From contig CALKVB010000576.1 in the NCBI GenBank assembly GCA_937996605.1, positions 1 through 8,576 of the forward strand: DNA of 8,576 nucleotides. The letters are read 5' to 3'. The notes beneath the pieces were generated by a model. It worked only from the letters and a program-made list of their open reading frames with translations. It searched no databases and was not told the DNA's origin. The translations under genes and the position numbers were made by a program. This DNA comes from an uncultured Oxalobacteraceae bacterium. Lineage in GTDB: Bacteria; Pseudomonadota; Gammaproteobacteria; Burkholderiales; Burkholderiaceae_D. Positions 1-4,855 of the stretch are shown piece after piece. Numbering within the stretch: the stretch's first letter is position 1; every line of letters starts with the position of its first letter.

Positions 1-48
1 TCTACACAGGCGAAGACACTCTTTCCCTACACGACGCTCTTCCGATCT
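1..48 (+). other. Illumina TruSeq i5-side adapter (artefact)
   Basis: The first 48 bases read as the 3' part of the TruSeq universal adapter: TCTACAC, then the 8-base block AGGCGAAG at 8-15 in the index position, then the read-1 primer site ending CTTCCGATCT at 48. AGGCGAAG matches the TruSeq HT i5 index I know as D505. This is library sequence, not organism DNA, and any reading frame crossing base 48 is artificial to the left of it. Confidence 0.98.
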
Positions 49-307
49 TTCCTCGGGGTTTACCGTCACCAAATACAGTCTCACTTTCCATGCCTTTTGG
101 TCAGAAGCATCTACCACATAAACACCCCACGCCAACTCACAACATACGCCAGCAAAAACATTACAACTTTGCGACCCATACTAACTCTTGCACAGTTCCA
201 GGATCATTTAGTAACCTACCCCATCTCTGACGTATCCCCTTATCCAAACTGCGTCCATCGGCATCAAAACACCCATAACATTTACGGCCCATCATGACGC
301 GTGGCAT
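49..307 (-). CDS. Left-edge partial gene, unknown function, one frame break
   Basis: The gene is not recognised. On the minus strand an ATG at 307-305 opens 48 codons (MPRVMMGRKCYGCF...) that stop at 163-161. If the single T at 163 is skipped, the next frame stays open for 38 codons down to base 49, where the adapter begins. The junction reads VWVAKL then NVFAGV, and the conceptual 86-residue product turns into alternating hydrophobic strands (ELVWVAKL, WGVYVVDA, VRLYLVTV), so the two halves fit as one protein. I infer one extra base, either a read error or a real mutation; the C-terminus is lost at the edge. The cysteine pair in RKCYGC is visible but no zinc site can be claimed. The first ~20 residues recur in the tandem copies upstream (starts at 500, 693 and 926), so this may be the parent of that array. 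An in-frame TGA lies ten codons before the ATG, which supports this start. Confidence 0.45.
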
Positions 308-347
308 AGTTCCAACAACTCCCACACGGATTTTTCAACTCGAGTTT

Positions 348-500
348 CTACAACCTTTTGATTATACTCTGAAAAAAAATTTCTTCCCCGTGCTGTGAAC
401 ATACTTTGGCCGAATCTTTATATGAGATCTCCGTGGTCCAATATCATCTATCGGCAGAAAAGGATTCATAACATCTACGGTCCATCACTACGCGTGACAT
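348..500 (-). pseudogene. Broken tandem copy of the small minus-strand gene
   Basis: The ATG at 500-498 opens MSRVVMDRRCYESFSADR, then an in-frame TGA interrupts. The same frame continues YWTTEISYKDSAKVCSQH... to a TAG at 350-348, the same length as the intact copy at 541-693. Compared with that copy, roughly 10 differences fall at codon third positions, 6 at first and 3 at second, so the pair diverged mostly while still coding. The stop is a single-base change (GGA to TGA). A stretch of mostly synonymous changes follows it, so the break is recent or an error. The palindrome AACTCGAGTT sits just beyond the stop. Function unknown. Confidence 0.5.
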
Positions 501-540
501 AGTTCCAACAACTCCCACACGGATTTTTCAACTCGAGTTT

Positions 541-693
541 CTATAACCTTTTGATTATACTCTGAAAAATTTTTTCTTCACCATGTTGTGAGCATACTTT
601 GGCCGAATCTTTATACGAGAACTCCGCGGTCCAATATCCTCCATCCACAGAAAAGGACTCATAACATTTACGGTCCATCATGACGCGTGACAT
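541..693 (-). CDS. Small hypothetical protein, intact tandem copy
   Basis: This is a 50-residue minus-strand frame from the ATG at 693-691 to a TAG at 543-541. It starts MSRVMMDRKCYESFSVDG, continues through GYWTAEFSYKDSAKVCSQHG and ends QSIIKRL. It is the only uninterrupted member of the array. I place the start at 693, not further upstream, because this ATG is kept in all four copies while the sequence before it (GTGTGGGAGTTGTTGGAACT in the regular units) reads like a conserved leader. The first 20 residues match the left-edge gene (MPRVMMGRKCYGCF), after which the two diverge. The codon-level divergence from the neighbouring copy favours real protein coding. It could also be a non-functional 5' fragment of a longer family. 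No domain recognised. Confidence 0.45.
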   Translation of the reverse strand: MSRVMMDRKCYESFSVDGGYWTAEFSYKDSAKVCSQHGEEKIFQSIIKRL

Positions 694-746
694 AGTTCCA
701 ACAACTCCCACAGGAAAACGTGGCACGGAATTTCTAACTCGAGTTT

Positions 747-926
747 CTATGACCTTTTCATGAATACCCTGAAAATTTTTCCTTGCACCATGCTGCGACT
801 ATACTTTGTGGAGGTTTTCAATCTCGAATTCAGAACCAGATTTCTTCACTAGAACTCCGTGGTCTGGTATACTCCATCGACAGAAAAGGAATCACAACAT
901 TTACGGCCCATCATGACGCGTGGCAT
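747..926 (-). pseudogene. Degraded tandem copy with early stop
   Basis: The ATG at 926-924 opens MPRVMMGRKCCDSFSVDG and continues VYQTTEF before a TAG at 851-849. The DNA beyond it still matches the other copies in patches (the CGCAGCATGGTGCAAGGAAA region and the terminal TAG at 749-747), but it holds about 40 extra bases and several shifts. The start-codon block is better kept than the rest. This is most simply the oldest, decayed copy in the array. Confidence 0.45.
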
Positions 927-1043
927 AGTCCCAACAAATCCCACACATCCGAAATGGAAGAAGCATGCAACCAAAGTCCACTGAAAATATATCATGTTTG
1001 TCGAACCACACGTACGTAGACCGATCTCCGATGAAAGAGGATA

Positions 1044-1583
1044 ATGCTTGTCACAACCATGGATATGGCCGTGATTTCCAAGGAGGCACCAGGCCTCGTC
1101 AAACGAGTGTCATGGGAAAAGTACTGCGAAACGAAGGACGACTATGCGCAACACCAAGCAGTGTACACTTGGGAAGATCTGGAGCGATTTGCCTACAAGC
1201 ATGATGCGGAAATCTCGAAATCGCTCGAGCGACCCTCGCCGGTCAAGAGCCTTTACGTCGGATATCATGAGTGCGACGAGGGTGTCGACAACTTTGACTT
1301 TGTGTTGCGGGCCCATTCCAAAGCCGAAGTCATCGAGTGGCTGCGACGACCAGGTTCCGACCACGACTGGTGGGATCGTTTCAAGTCTCAAGTCGGCAAC
1401 CCTCATTTGGATTACTTGCATCCGTTTGACGTGCTGGACCTAATTGACGAGACCAACATCGACGGTGACAGTGAATTTGCATTCCGGATCGTAGAGTTGC
1501 GTGACGAACACATCACAGACATTTGTACGGCCGATGGCAAGCGTCGTAAACTCGGATGTCAAACCAAGCAAGATCACATGTGA
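1044..1583 (+). CDS. Hypothetical protein, 179 residues
   Basis: Not recognised. It is a clean plus-strand frame with a soluble, acidic/aromatic mix of residues: WED and KHDAE segments near residues 43-55, a hydrophobic strand at 69-73 followed by a FDFVLRA segment at 84-90, an amphipathic helix at 92-102 (KAEVIEWLRR), a WWDRF cluster at 109-113, an acidic stretch at 129-143 and a basic KRRKL patch at 166-170. No signal peptide or membrane segment is visible. The start is uncertain: ATGs at 1044, 1059 and 1065 are in frame, and 1059 (ACCATGG) has the best eukaryotic context. The stop lies inside the perfect palindrome TCACATGTGA (1574-1583). The next gene starts 33 bases later in the same frame, suggesting a tandem pair with separate transcripts. 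The FDFVLRA...EVIEWL part faintly resembles WNFAVRV...FNEWI in the gene at 3881; I would not build on that without a profile search. Confidence 0.8.
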   Translation: MLVTTMDMAVISKEAPGLVKRVSWEKYCETKDDYAQHQAVYTWEDLERFAYKHDAEISKSLERPSPVKSLYVGYHECDEGVDNFDFVLRAHSKAEVIEWLRRPGSDHDWWDRFKSQVGNPHLDYLHPFDVLDLIDETNIDGDSEFAFRIVELRDEHITDICTADGKRRKLGCQTKQDHM

Positions 1584-1616
1584 GCGAATCCCTTTGGGTC
1601 TTGTGAAAGCGACGCA

Positions 1617-2144
1617 ATGCAGTCCAAAGACAGCAAAACAACCTTGTGGGGTTTGGTCAACAAGGCATTTGGTGGCAAAGGCCGAGACGAGATTGACTCG
1701 ATCACGTATCCTGTCGTCAATACACTCCACAAGACATTTGATATCCCCAGCTACGATGGAGTCTGGTCATTCTGTCATGGGCCCTCGTGGTTCGATCCTG
1801 AGGAATGCAAGGTTGCGGAATGGAAGGGAGCCGAATATCTCAACGCGGTAGAAAAAGCCGCGAAGATCGTGTCCGATGCCAAAGAACAAGCCCAGAAGAT
1901 CAAGAATGATGCCAAAGAGGCGTTGGTCGCACAGATTGTTGAATGCATGTCCAAAAGCTCCGGTATCGGAGAGGTCAAGGAGTTTCAGGCGCAACACCGA
2001 GCCCAACAGGATGTTCGCCAAAAGCGTGCACTGGAATTCATATCCAAACACAAGCGTTTGCTGGACGAGTATGAAGACGTTCAAGACGATGTTCGCCGAG
2101 AAAGCAAAAGGTTGAAGCATGAAGAGACGGACTCTGATCGCTAA
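1617..2144 (+). CDS. Hypothetical long-helix (coiled-coil-like) protein, 175 residues
   Basis: Not recognised. The first 65 residues look globular, with aromatic segments (VWSFCHGPSWF around 49-59). From about residue 70 to 167 the chain is nearly all helix-forming: an alanine-rich heptad-like segment (EKAAKIVSDAKEQAQKIK, 79-96), a break around SSGIG (114-118), then a charged helix. It ends in a basic cluster (RRESKRLK, 160-167) and an acidic tail. The basic cluster could be a nuclear signal or a nucleic-acid contact; that is only inference. The ATG at 1617 is the first after the previous gene's stop in this frame. A short hairpin overlaps the TAA. No transmembrane segment, so a structural or scaffold role is possible but unproven. 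Confidence 0.8.
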   Translation: MQSKDSKTTLWGLVNKAFGGKGRDEIDSITYPVVNTLHKTFDIPSYDGVWSFCHGPSWFDPEECKVAEWKGAEYLNAVEKAAKIVSDAKEQAQKIKNDAKEALVAQIVECMSKSSGIGEVKEFQAQHRAQQDVRQKRALEFISKHKRLLDEYEDVQDDVRRESKRLKHEETDSDR

Positions 2145-2156
2145 TGCAGTGGCATT
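2143..2156 (+). terminator. 3'-end hairpin on the stop codon of the 1617-2144 gene
   Basis: AATGC, loop AGTG, then GCATT forms a 5-bp perfect stem that uses the last two bases of the TAA stop, with one further T-G wobble outside. Its position matches the other stop-codon hairpins in this window. The call as a transcript-end signal rests on that pattern and on the hairpin rule known from mimivirus. Confidence 0.4.
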
Positions 2157-2481
2157 GTGATGGGCACTCCGAAACCCATGGTTGAACAATACTAAACTCG
2201 GATCCGAAAGCAATTGACCTGATGTTTATACAAGAGAAAAACATGATTGTGTGTGTGTGTAACTGGTGTGTCGGACCAAACAAACATGCCACACTTGCTG
2301 GCGGAAATAATCAAACGGCCAGAAACGACGCTCACCAACATATCCTTTTCGTTGATGTTGCAATCGACCAAGGCATGCCGGAGGCGAACGAGGAAACCCG
2401 AGTGCTGCCTCGAACGATGTTATAAATATGCTTTCGGTTTCTTCCAAGCCATGGTCTGGCGTCGGTTCAGATTTTCCAACT
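2145..2481. other. Gene-poor gap between convergent genes; one doubtful small frame
   Basis: This stretch separates the plus-strand gene ending at 2144 from the minus-strand RING gene ending at 2482. It holds a (TG)n tract around 2248-2261 and a TATAAATA at 2422-2429. The best frame is plus-strand 2286-2525 (79 residues, starting MPHLLAEIIKRPETTL, cysteine and arginine rich in the middle). Its codons do not look random, but it runs into the end of the RING gene on the other strand and has no hairpin or clear promoter. A 67-residue plus frame at 2222-2425 overlaps it. I do not call either a gene. Confidence 0.5.
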
Positions 2482-2508
2482 TTATTGATTTGATTCATTC
2501 CTCTGAAC
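2465..2508 (-). terminator. Inverted repeat around the RING gene stop
   Basis: GTTCAGA at 2465-2471 and TCTGAAC at 2502-2508 are perfect 7-base inverted repeats that straddle the RING stop codon (2484-2482). The 30-base loop is much longer than in the other 3'-end hairpins, so this may be chance. The 8-mer GGTCTGGC also occurs on both sides (2454-2461 and 2511-2518). Confidence 0.25.
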
Positions 2509-3120
2509 TTGGTCTGGCTCCTTGAACCATGTGGTACCCGAGTTATAAATGGCAATGGCAGATCCAAGAGTACGTTCATAAATCCAGTACATGTCAAACC
2601 TCCCATTGAATACGGCTTCGCAATCCGGTATGGCGAAACTTGAGGCTTTACACACACGAAAAATACAACACGTGTCGCTCAACTGTTCCTCGATTTCGTG
2701 GAGTAACTCCTCATCATGTCGAGTCCACGCCCGAATCCGGCTGAGAAACTGAACCATTCGGATTGCATCACTCCATGAAATATTCTTTGTGACAATTTTC
2801 ATGCACGACACAAGGCCTTGGTTGAGTGACTTCACCAACATAAGCAATTCCAATTCGGGCTTGAGATCAGCATACTCTTTCGGAAACACCCGTTCCACCA
2901 TGGAACTCAAAAAGTGATTCCGAGTCACTGTTTTCACCAGGCACCGACAATCGTGGCATTTATGAATCCATTCTTCCTCGGCACTAATCGTGAGATGGCA
3001 CTTCAAGCAGATACAATGGCCGCACTGGAAGGTCTGAGCCTCAAACATGGGTTCGTAGCAGACCGGACATGAAAAGACGTCATCATCTACTTCCCGTTTT
3101 CGCTTGGGTGAAGACGTCAT
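2482..3120 (-). CDS. RING-finger protein (probable E3 ubiquitin ligase)
   Basis: A 212-residue protein with a complete N-terminal C3HC4 RING. Ligands are Cys18 and Cys21 (CPVC), Cys33, His35, Cys38, Cys41, Cys55 and Cys58, with normal spacing (C-x2-C-x11-C-x-H-x2-C-x2-C-x13-C-x2-C). A basic run (PKRKRE, 5-10) precedes it. RING domains of this type bind E2 enzymes and direct ubiquitin transfer; giant viruses carry many, presumably to alter host protein turnover. Residues 65-212 match no domain I know: a helical middle (PELELLMLVKSL) and a WIYERTL/TTWFKEP end that probably select the substrate. The ATG at 3120 is the first codon of the frame and directly precedes the RING. It is the only complete minus-strand gene here, divergent from the gene at 3292 with a 171-base shared upstream region. 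Family confidence is high; the ligase role is inferred. Confidence 0.93.
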   Translation of the reverse strand: MTSSPKRKREVDDDVFSCPVCYEPMFEAQTFQCGHCICLKCHLTISAEEEWIHKCHDCRCLVKTVTRNHFLSSMVERVFPKEYADLKPELELLMLVKSLNQGLVSCMKIVTKNISWSDAIRMVQFLSRIRAWTRHDEELLHEIEEQLSDTCCIFRVCKASSFAIPDCEAVFNGRFDMYWIYERTLGSAIAIYNSGTTWFKEPDQVQRNESNQ

Positions 3121-3270
3121 TTCTAACTCACAAAATCATGCGTCATTTGAGGTGCTTTGGAAATCGTGGTCTCAAGCATCCGTATGCACATCCCAGTCCC
3201 AAGGAAGATCAAAGTTCTGATAGACTCGGGATGCCCAGTGCGTCTGAGACACGTTCTGAAACCATACGGA

Positions 3271-3290
3271 AGAACAATAAAGAACAATAA
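3271..3290 (+). promoter_or_regulatory. A/T-rich tandem 10-mer directly before a start codon
   Basis: AGAACAATAA occurs twice back to back (3271-3280 and 3281-3290), one base before the ATG at 3292. A similar A-rich stretch (CGAATAAAAAACAA) precedes the ATG at 3547. Such tracts just before the start suit a viral late-type promoter or leader, but the duplication itself could be a replication slip. Confidence 0.4.
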
Positions 3291-3291
3291 A

Positions 3292-3510
3292 ATGCCTCGA
3301 GCGCGACACCATCATCAACGTCAGCGATGCCGGGACCGGATGTATCAATTGGCCTCCTCATTGGGAGACGAGTACCAAGGAGAGTTTTGGGTGTATTGCA
3401 AGGGTCATCAAACTCGTCACCATGTCGTGATGAATGGTCGTATCGTCGAGTATCGGGTGGATGGGAAGCTGGACCCCTTCTTTGCGAGTCTGAAATTCCT
3501 TTGGGATTGA
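3292..3510 (+). CDS. Hypothetical protein, 72 residues
   Basis: Not recognised. The ATG at 3292 follows the duplicated A-rich 10-mer, which decides this start over the longer frame reaching back to a TTG at 3157. The first 16 residues are strongly basic (PRARHHHQRQRCRDR). The rest looks like a small compact beta fold (EFWVYCKGH, HHVVMNGRIVEYRVDG) with a hydrophobic, aromatic end (FFASLKFLWD). Three histidines in a row and two cysteines (13 and 36) are present but not in a recognisable metal site. A clear hairpin lies 5 bases past the stop and the next gene starts 36 bases on. It could be a nucleic-acid-binding mini-protein; this is inference from charge alone. Confidence 0.65.
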   Translation: MPRARHHHQRQRCRDRMYQLASSLGDEYQGEFWVYCKGHQTRHHVVMNGRIVEYRVDGKLDPFFASLKFLWD

Positions 3511-3515
3511 GGATG

Positions 3516-3531
3516 TGGAGCTTCTGCTCCA
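3516..3531 (+). terminator. 3'-end hairpin after the 3292-3510 gene
   Basis: TGGAGC, loop TTCT, GCTCCA: a perfect 6-bp stem starting 5 bases after the TGA. The A-rich stretch that follows leads straight into the next start codon, so the hairpin would separate the two transcripts. Confidence 0.6.
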
Positions 3532-3546
3532 ACGAATAAAAAACAA

Positions 3547-3870
3547 ATGAGTGGTTATTCCTTGCACACCTGTGAAGTGGTGGAAGTGTTTGCCAATCCA
3601 GAGGTGGCAGAGCGGTTTGCCGGTTATGGCCGGGGCACTCCATTGTCGGTGCTCAAGCTCGAAGGTTCGCAGGAGGAGTGGGAAGCCAAAGTTCGGGAAT
3701 GGCTTGGGCGGGATCCGCAGAATCTTCTCCAGCATATCCGAAAGGCCAAGTCTCGCGGGGTAGATCGAGTGGATGTTCGACTTTGGTCCACCGATCCTTA
3801 CGAGGTCGATACCCGGTGGTTACGGTTTTACCAAGGGGTACATCCATCCGTTTCAGAAACTCTGAACTGA
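3547..3870 (+). CDS. Hypothetical protein, 107 residues
   Basis: Not recognised. The ATG at 3547 follows an A-rich leader. It appears alpha/beta: an initial strand (CEVVEVFA, 9-16), a glycine-rich turn (GYGRGT, 26-31), a strand (LSVLKLEG), a tryptophan-bearing helix (EEWEAKVREWL, 43-53), another helix (LLQHIRKAK, 60-68) and a final strand (DRVDVRLWS, 73-81). No cysteine cluster or catalytic pattern stands out. The stop codon sits at the foot of a perfect hairpin and the next gene begins 10 bases later, so this and the gene at 3881 form a tight pair and may act together. Confidence 0.7.
   Translation: MSGYSLHTCEVVEVFANPEVAERFAGYGRGTPLSVLKLEGSQEEWEAKVREWLGRDPQNLLQHIRKAKSRGVDRVDVRLWSTDPYEVDTRWLRFYQGVHPSVSETLN
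3852..3866 (+). terminator. 3'-end hairpin at the stop of the 3547-3870 gene
   Basis: TTCAGA, loop AAC, TCTGAA: a perfect 6-bp stem ending one base before the TGA at 3868-3870. It lies within the last codons of the gene, as at 4670-4687. Confidence 0.5.
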
Positions 3871-3880
3871 ATGGGATAGC

Positions 3881-4302
3881 ATGGAGAGCAAGCTGGTCGA
3901 TCAGTGGACGGATTGGAACTTTGCGGTGCGTGTGCATGAAGGCAAAGAACCCGAGTTTGTGGAGCAATTCAATGAATGGATTTTGAACCACGGACAAAAG
4001 GAGTTGCCGGACACGGTGTGGCGTTTTTCTCGGTTCAAGAAGTTGCTTTCCGTGCAGCCGGGAGAGTTGATTGGTGGCAAGGCCAATAGTTTTCTGGCGG
4101 TGGCTCGCACTCGCGAAAGCGTCTATCCTTACGATAGCAAGGAAGGGGTGTTGATGGAAATCCGTACCCAAGGTCTCGGACCGGCCTTGTTTATAGCCAG
4201 ACCGACGAGTTTGTTCTTCCCAAGGGTTTCGACATTCGTGTGGACCAACGTATCTCTGACCGACATTTGCTGTGTTCCTTGGTTCCACCAATTCAAACAT
4301 AA
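3881..4302 (+). CDS. ADP-ribosyltransferase-like protein, frame-broken
   Basis: The frame from ATG 3881 runs 105 sensible residues to LGPALFI (codon ending 4195). It then continues into an unconvincing tail that stops at 4339. The neighbouring frame from 4195 reads SQTDEFVLPKGFDIRVDQRI and stops at 4300-4302. Adding one base near 4195 joins the two into a 140-residue protein. The order of elements recalls the ADP-ribosyltransferase fold: an arginine in TVWRFSR (45-51), SFLAVART (70-77) at the usual Ser-x-Ser place, a VLMEI strand (90-94), then DEFVLPKGFDIRV with a glutamate before VLP (E110), where that family has its catalytic glutamate. The second serine and the residue two before E110 (Thr, not Glu/Gln) are not canonical, so activity is doubtful. 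The family would modify host proteins with NAD+. The break may be a read error or a real mutation. Confidence 0.5.
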
Positions 4303-4306
4303 AATA

Positions 4307-4388
4307 TCAAACTTACATGAAAGGTCAGCGTTTGTGTAATATTCCCATGGACATTACTTCAAACTTTACTTCAAACTTTACTTCAAAA
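4307..4388 (+). promoter_or_regulatory. Repeated TCAAACTTTA motif upstream of the 4397 gene
   Basis: TCAAACTTTA occurs at 4359-4368 and 4371-4380, inside a 12-base tandem repeat (TTTACTTCAAAC, three near copies over 4353-4388). A shorter version (TCAAACTTA) lies at 4307-4315. The same exact 10-mer occurs once more at 6211-6220, just before a TATAAAAA and the start of the 6281 gene, which suggests a shared promoter element. Sample size is small. Confidence 0.4.
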
Positions 4389-4396
4389 CGCCAAGA

Positions 4397-4702
4397 ATGT
4401 CTACCAGTGATATTTCCATGCAGCTATTTGAGCTGGTCAAGCACTTCAATCGTCAATCGCGAGATTATACATCCCTGGAGGACGACCATGAAACCGCGGC
4501 GTTACTCAAGAAGGACATTGGTCGCATCATCAGCGAATGTTTGACGGGAAATTCAAACGACTTCGACAAGAAGTTTGTTTCTCTCATTCGTTCGTACGAT
4601 TGCATGAAAATGGAGGATATTGCCTTTGCCTCTTTTACCAATCAAGAAGTCATTCATGCAATGGCCCGGCAAGGTTTTCAAACCTTGTCTGAATATCATT
4701 GA
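4397..4702 (+). CDS. Hypothetical helical protein, 101 residues
   Basis: Not recognised. The ATG at 4397 is the first in this frame after the repeat-bearing leader; an earlier ATG at 4347 is out of frame. The chain looks almost all helical: MQLFELVKHFNRQ (8-20), ETAALLKKDIGRIISECL (32-49), DFDKKFVSLIRSYD (55-68), MEDIAFASF (72-80) and NQEVIHAMARQGF (82-94). It is acidic overall, with only Cys48 and Cys69, and no membrane segment or signal peptide. A four-to-five-helix bundle of this size could be an adaptor or a regulator; no function can be assigned. A perfect 8-bp hairpin lies 12 bases before its stop codon. Confidence 0.7.
   Translation: MSTSDISMQLFELVKHFNRQSRDYTSLEDDHETAALLKKDIGRIISECLTGNSNDFDKKFVSLIRSYDCMKMEDIAFASFTNQEVIHAMARQGFQTLSEYH
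4670..4687 (+). terminator. 3'-end hairpin inside the 4397-4702 gene
   Basis: CAAGGTTT, loop TC, AAACCTTG: a perfect 8-bp inverted repeat (or 7 bp with a 4-base loop) ending 12 bases before the TGA. If transcripts ended exactly here the stop codon would be lost, so the actual end must lie further on. Confidence 0.4.
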
Positions 4703-4805
4703 CAGAATGACAATACATGTATCATGCATATAGACTTTCGAGTGAGTAAGCAATACATTACAGGAATCCGAAGGACCACGATAATTGACACGCAAAACGT
4801 AGGGG

Positions 4806-4834
4806 CCTTAACACGTGGTTAGGGACAAATATAC
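4806..4834 (+). promoter_or_regulatory. Probable upstream control region of the helicase gene
   Basis: The imperfect palindrome CCTTAACACGTGGTTAGG (7 of 9 pairs match, centred on CACGTG at 4812-4817) is followed by the A/T-rich AAATATA at 4828-4834, 22 bases before the ATG at 4856. The rest of the 153-base gap after the previous gene shows ATACATGTAT but no gene. Assignment as a promoter is inferred from position and composition. Confidence 0.35.
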
Positions 4835-4855
4835 ATCTTCAGAACTCACTGCAAC

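Larger units (their letters stand above)
274..946 (-). repeat. Imperfect tandem repeat, 193-bp unit, three copies plus a partial
   Basis: Units begin at 274, 467, 660 and 893 with CATAACATTTACGG or a close variant, followed by CCATCATGACGCGTG. Units 274-466 and 467-659 are exactly the same length (193) and about 89% identical by hand count. Unit 660-892 is 233 bases because of inserted or replaced stretches, and the last partial copy ends near 946. Each unit carries on the minus strand an ATG inside the GCGTG(A/G)CAT block. The first three also carry the perfect 10-base palindrome AACTCGAGTT (337-346, 530-539, 736-745), which in the two regular units and the third lies 1-2 bases past a minus-strand TAG. 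The repeat therefore looks like a small gene duplicated together with its upstream region, not a satellite or mobile element. Confidence 0.9.

Noticed and set aside
97..297. Plus-strand 66-residue frame
   Set aside because: It starts at TTG and lies opposite the better minus-strand gene and repeat copy.
274..946. CRISPR array or inverted-repeat transposon
   Set aside because: The units are direct, ~193 bases, diverged and coding, without spacers or terminal inverted repeats.
1580..1622. GT...AG stretch of 43 bases between the genes at 1044 and 1617, as a second intron
   Set aside because: Removing it moves into a frame that does not encode the second gene's protein, 43 bases is very short, and both genes already have good starts and stops.
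2248..2261. (TG)n tract as a Z-DNA or regulatory element
   Set aside because: Only about six units, easily explained as a simple microsatellite.
2226..2657. Minus-strand 143-residue frame overlapping the RING gene
   Set aside because: It is an out-of-frame shadow of the RING gene's 3' part with no domain or promoter; its end translates the TG repeat.
3075..3120. ATGACGTCTT occurring twice at the start of the RING gene
   Set aside because: Both lie within coding sequence and the palindromic core GACGTC is short; chance or codon use explains it.
4150..4196. Intron instead of a one-base break in the ADP-ribosyltransferase-like gene
   Set aside because: The only GT-AG choice with the right length modulo 3 removes the VLMEI strand, which looks genuinely coding; a single-base change gives a better protein.
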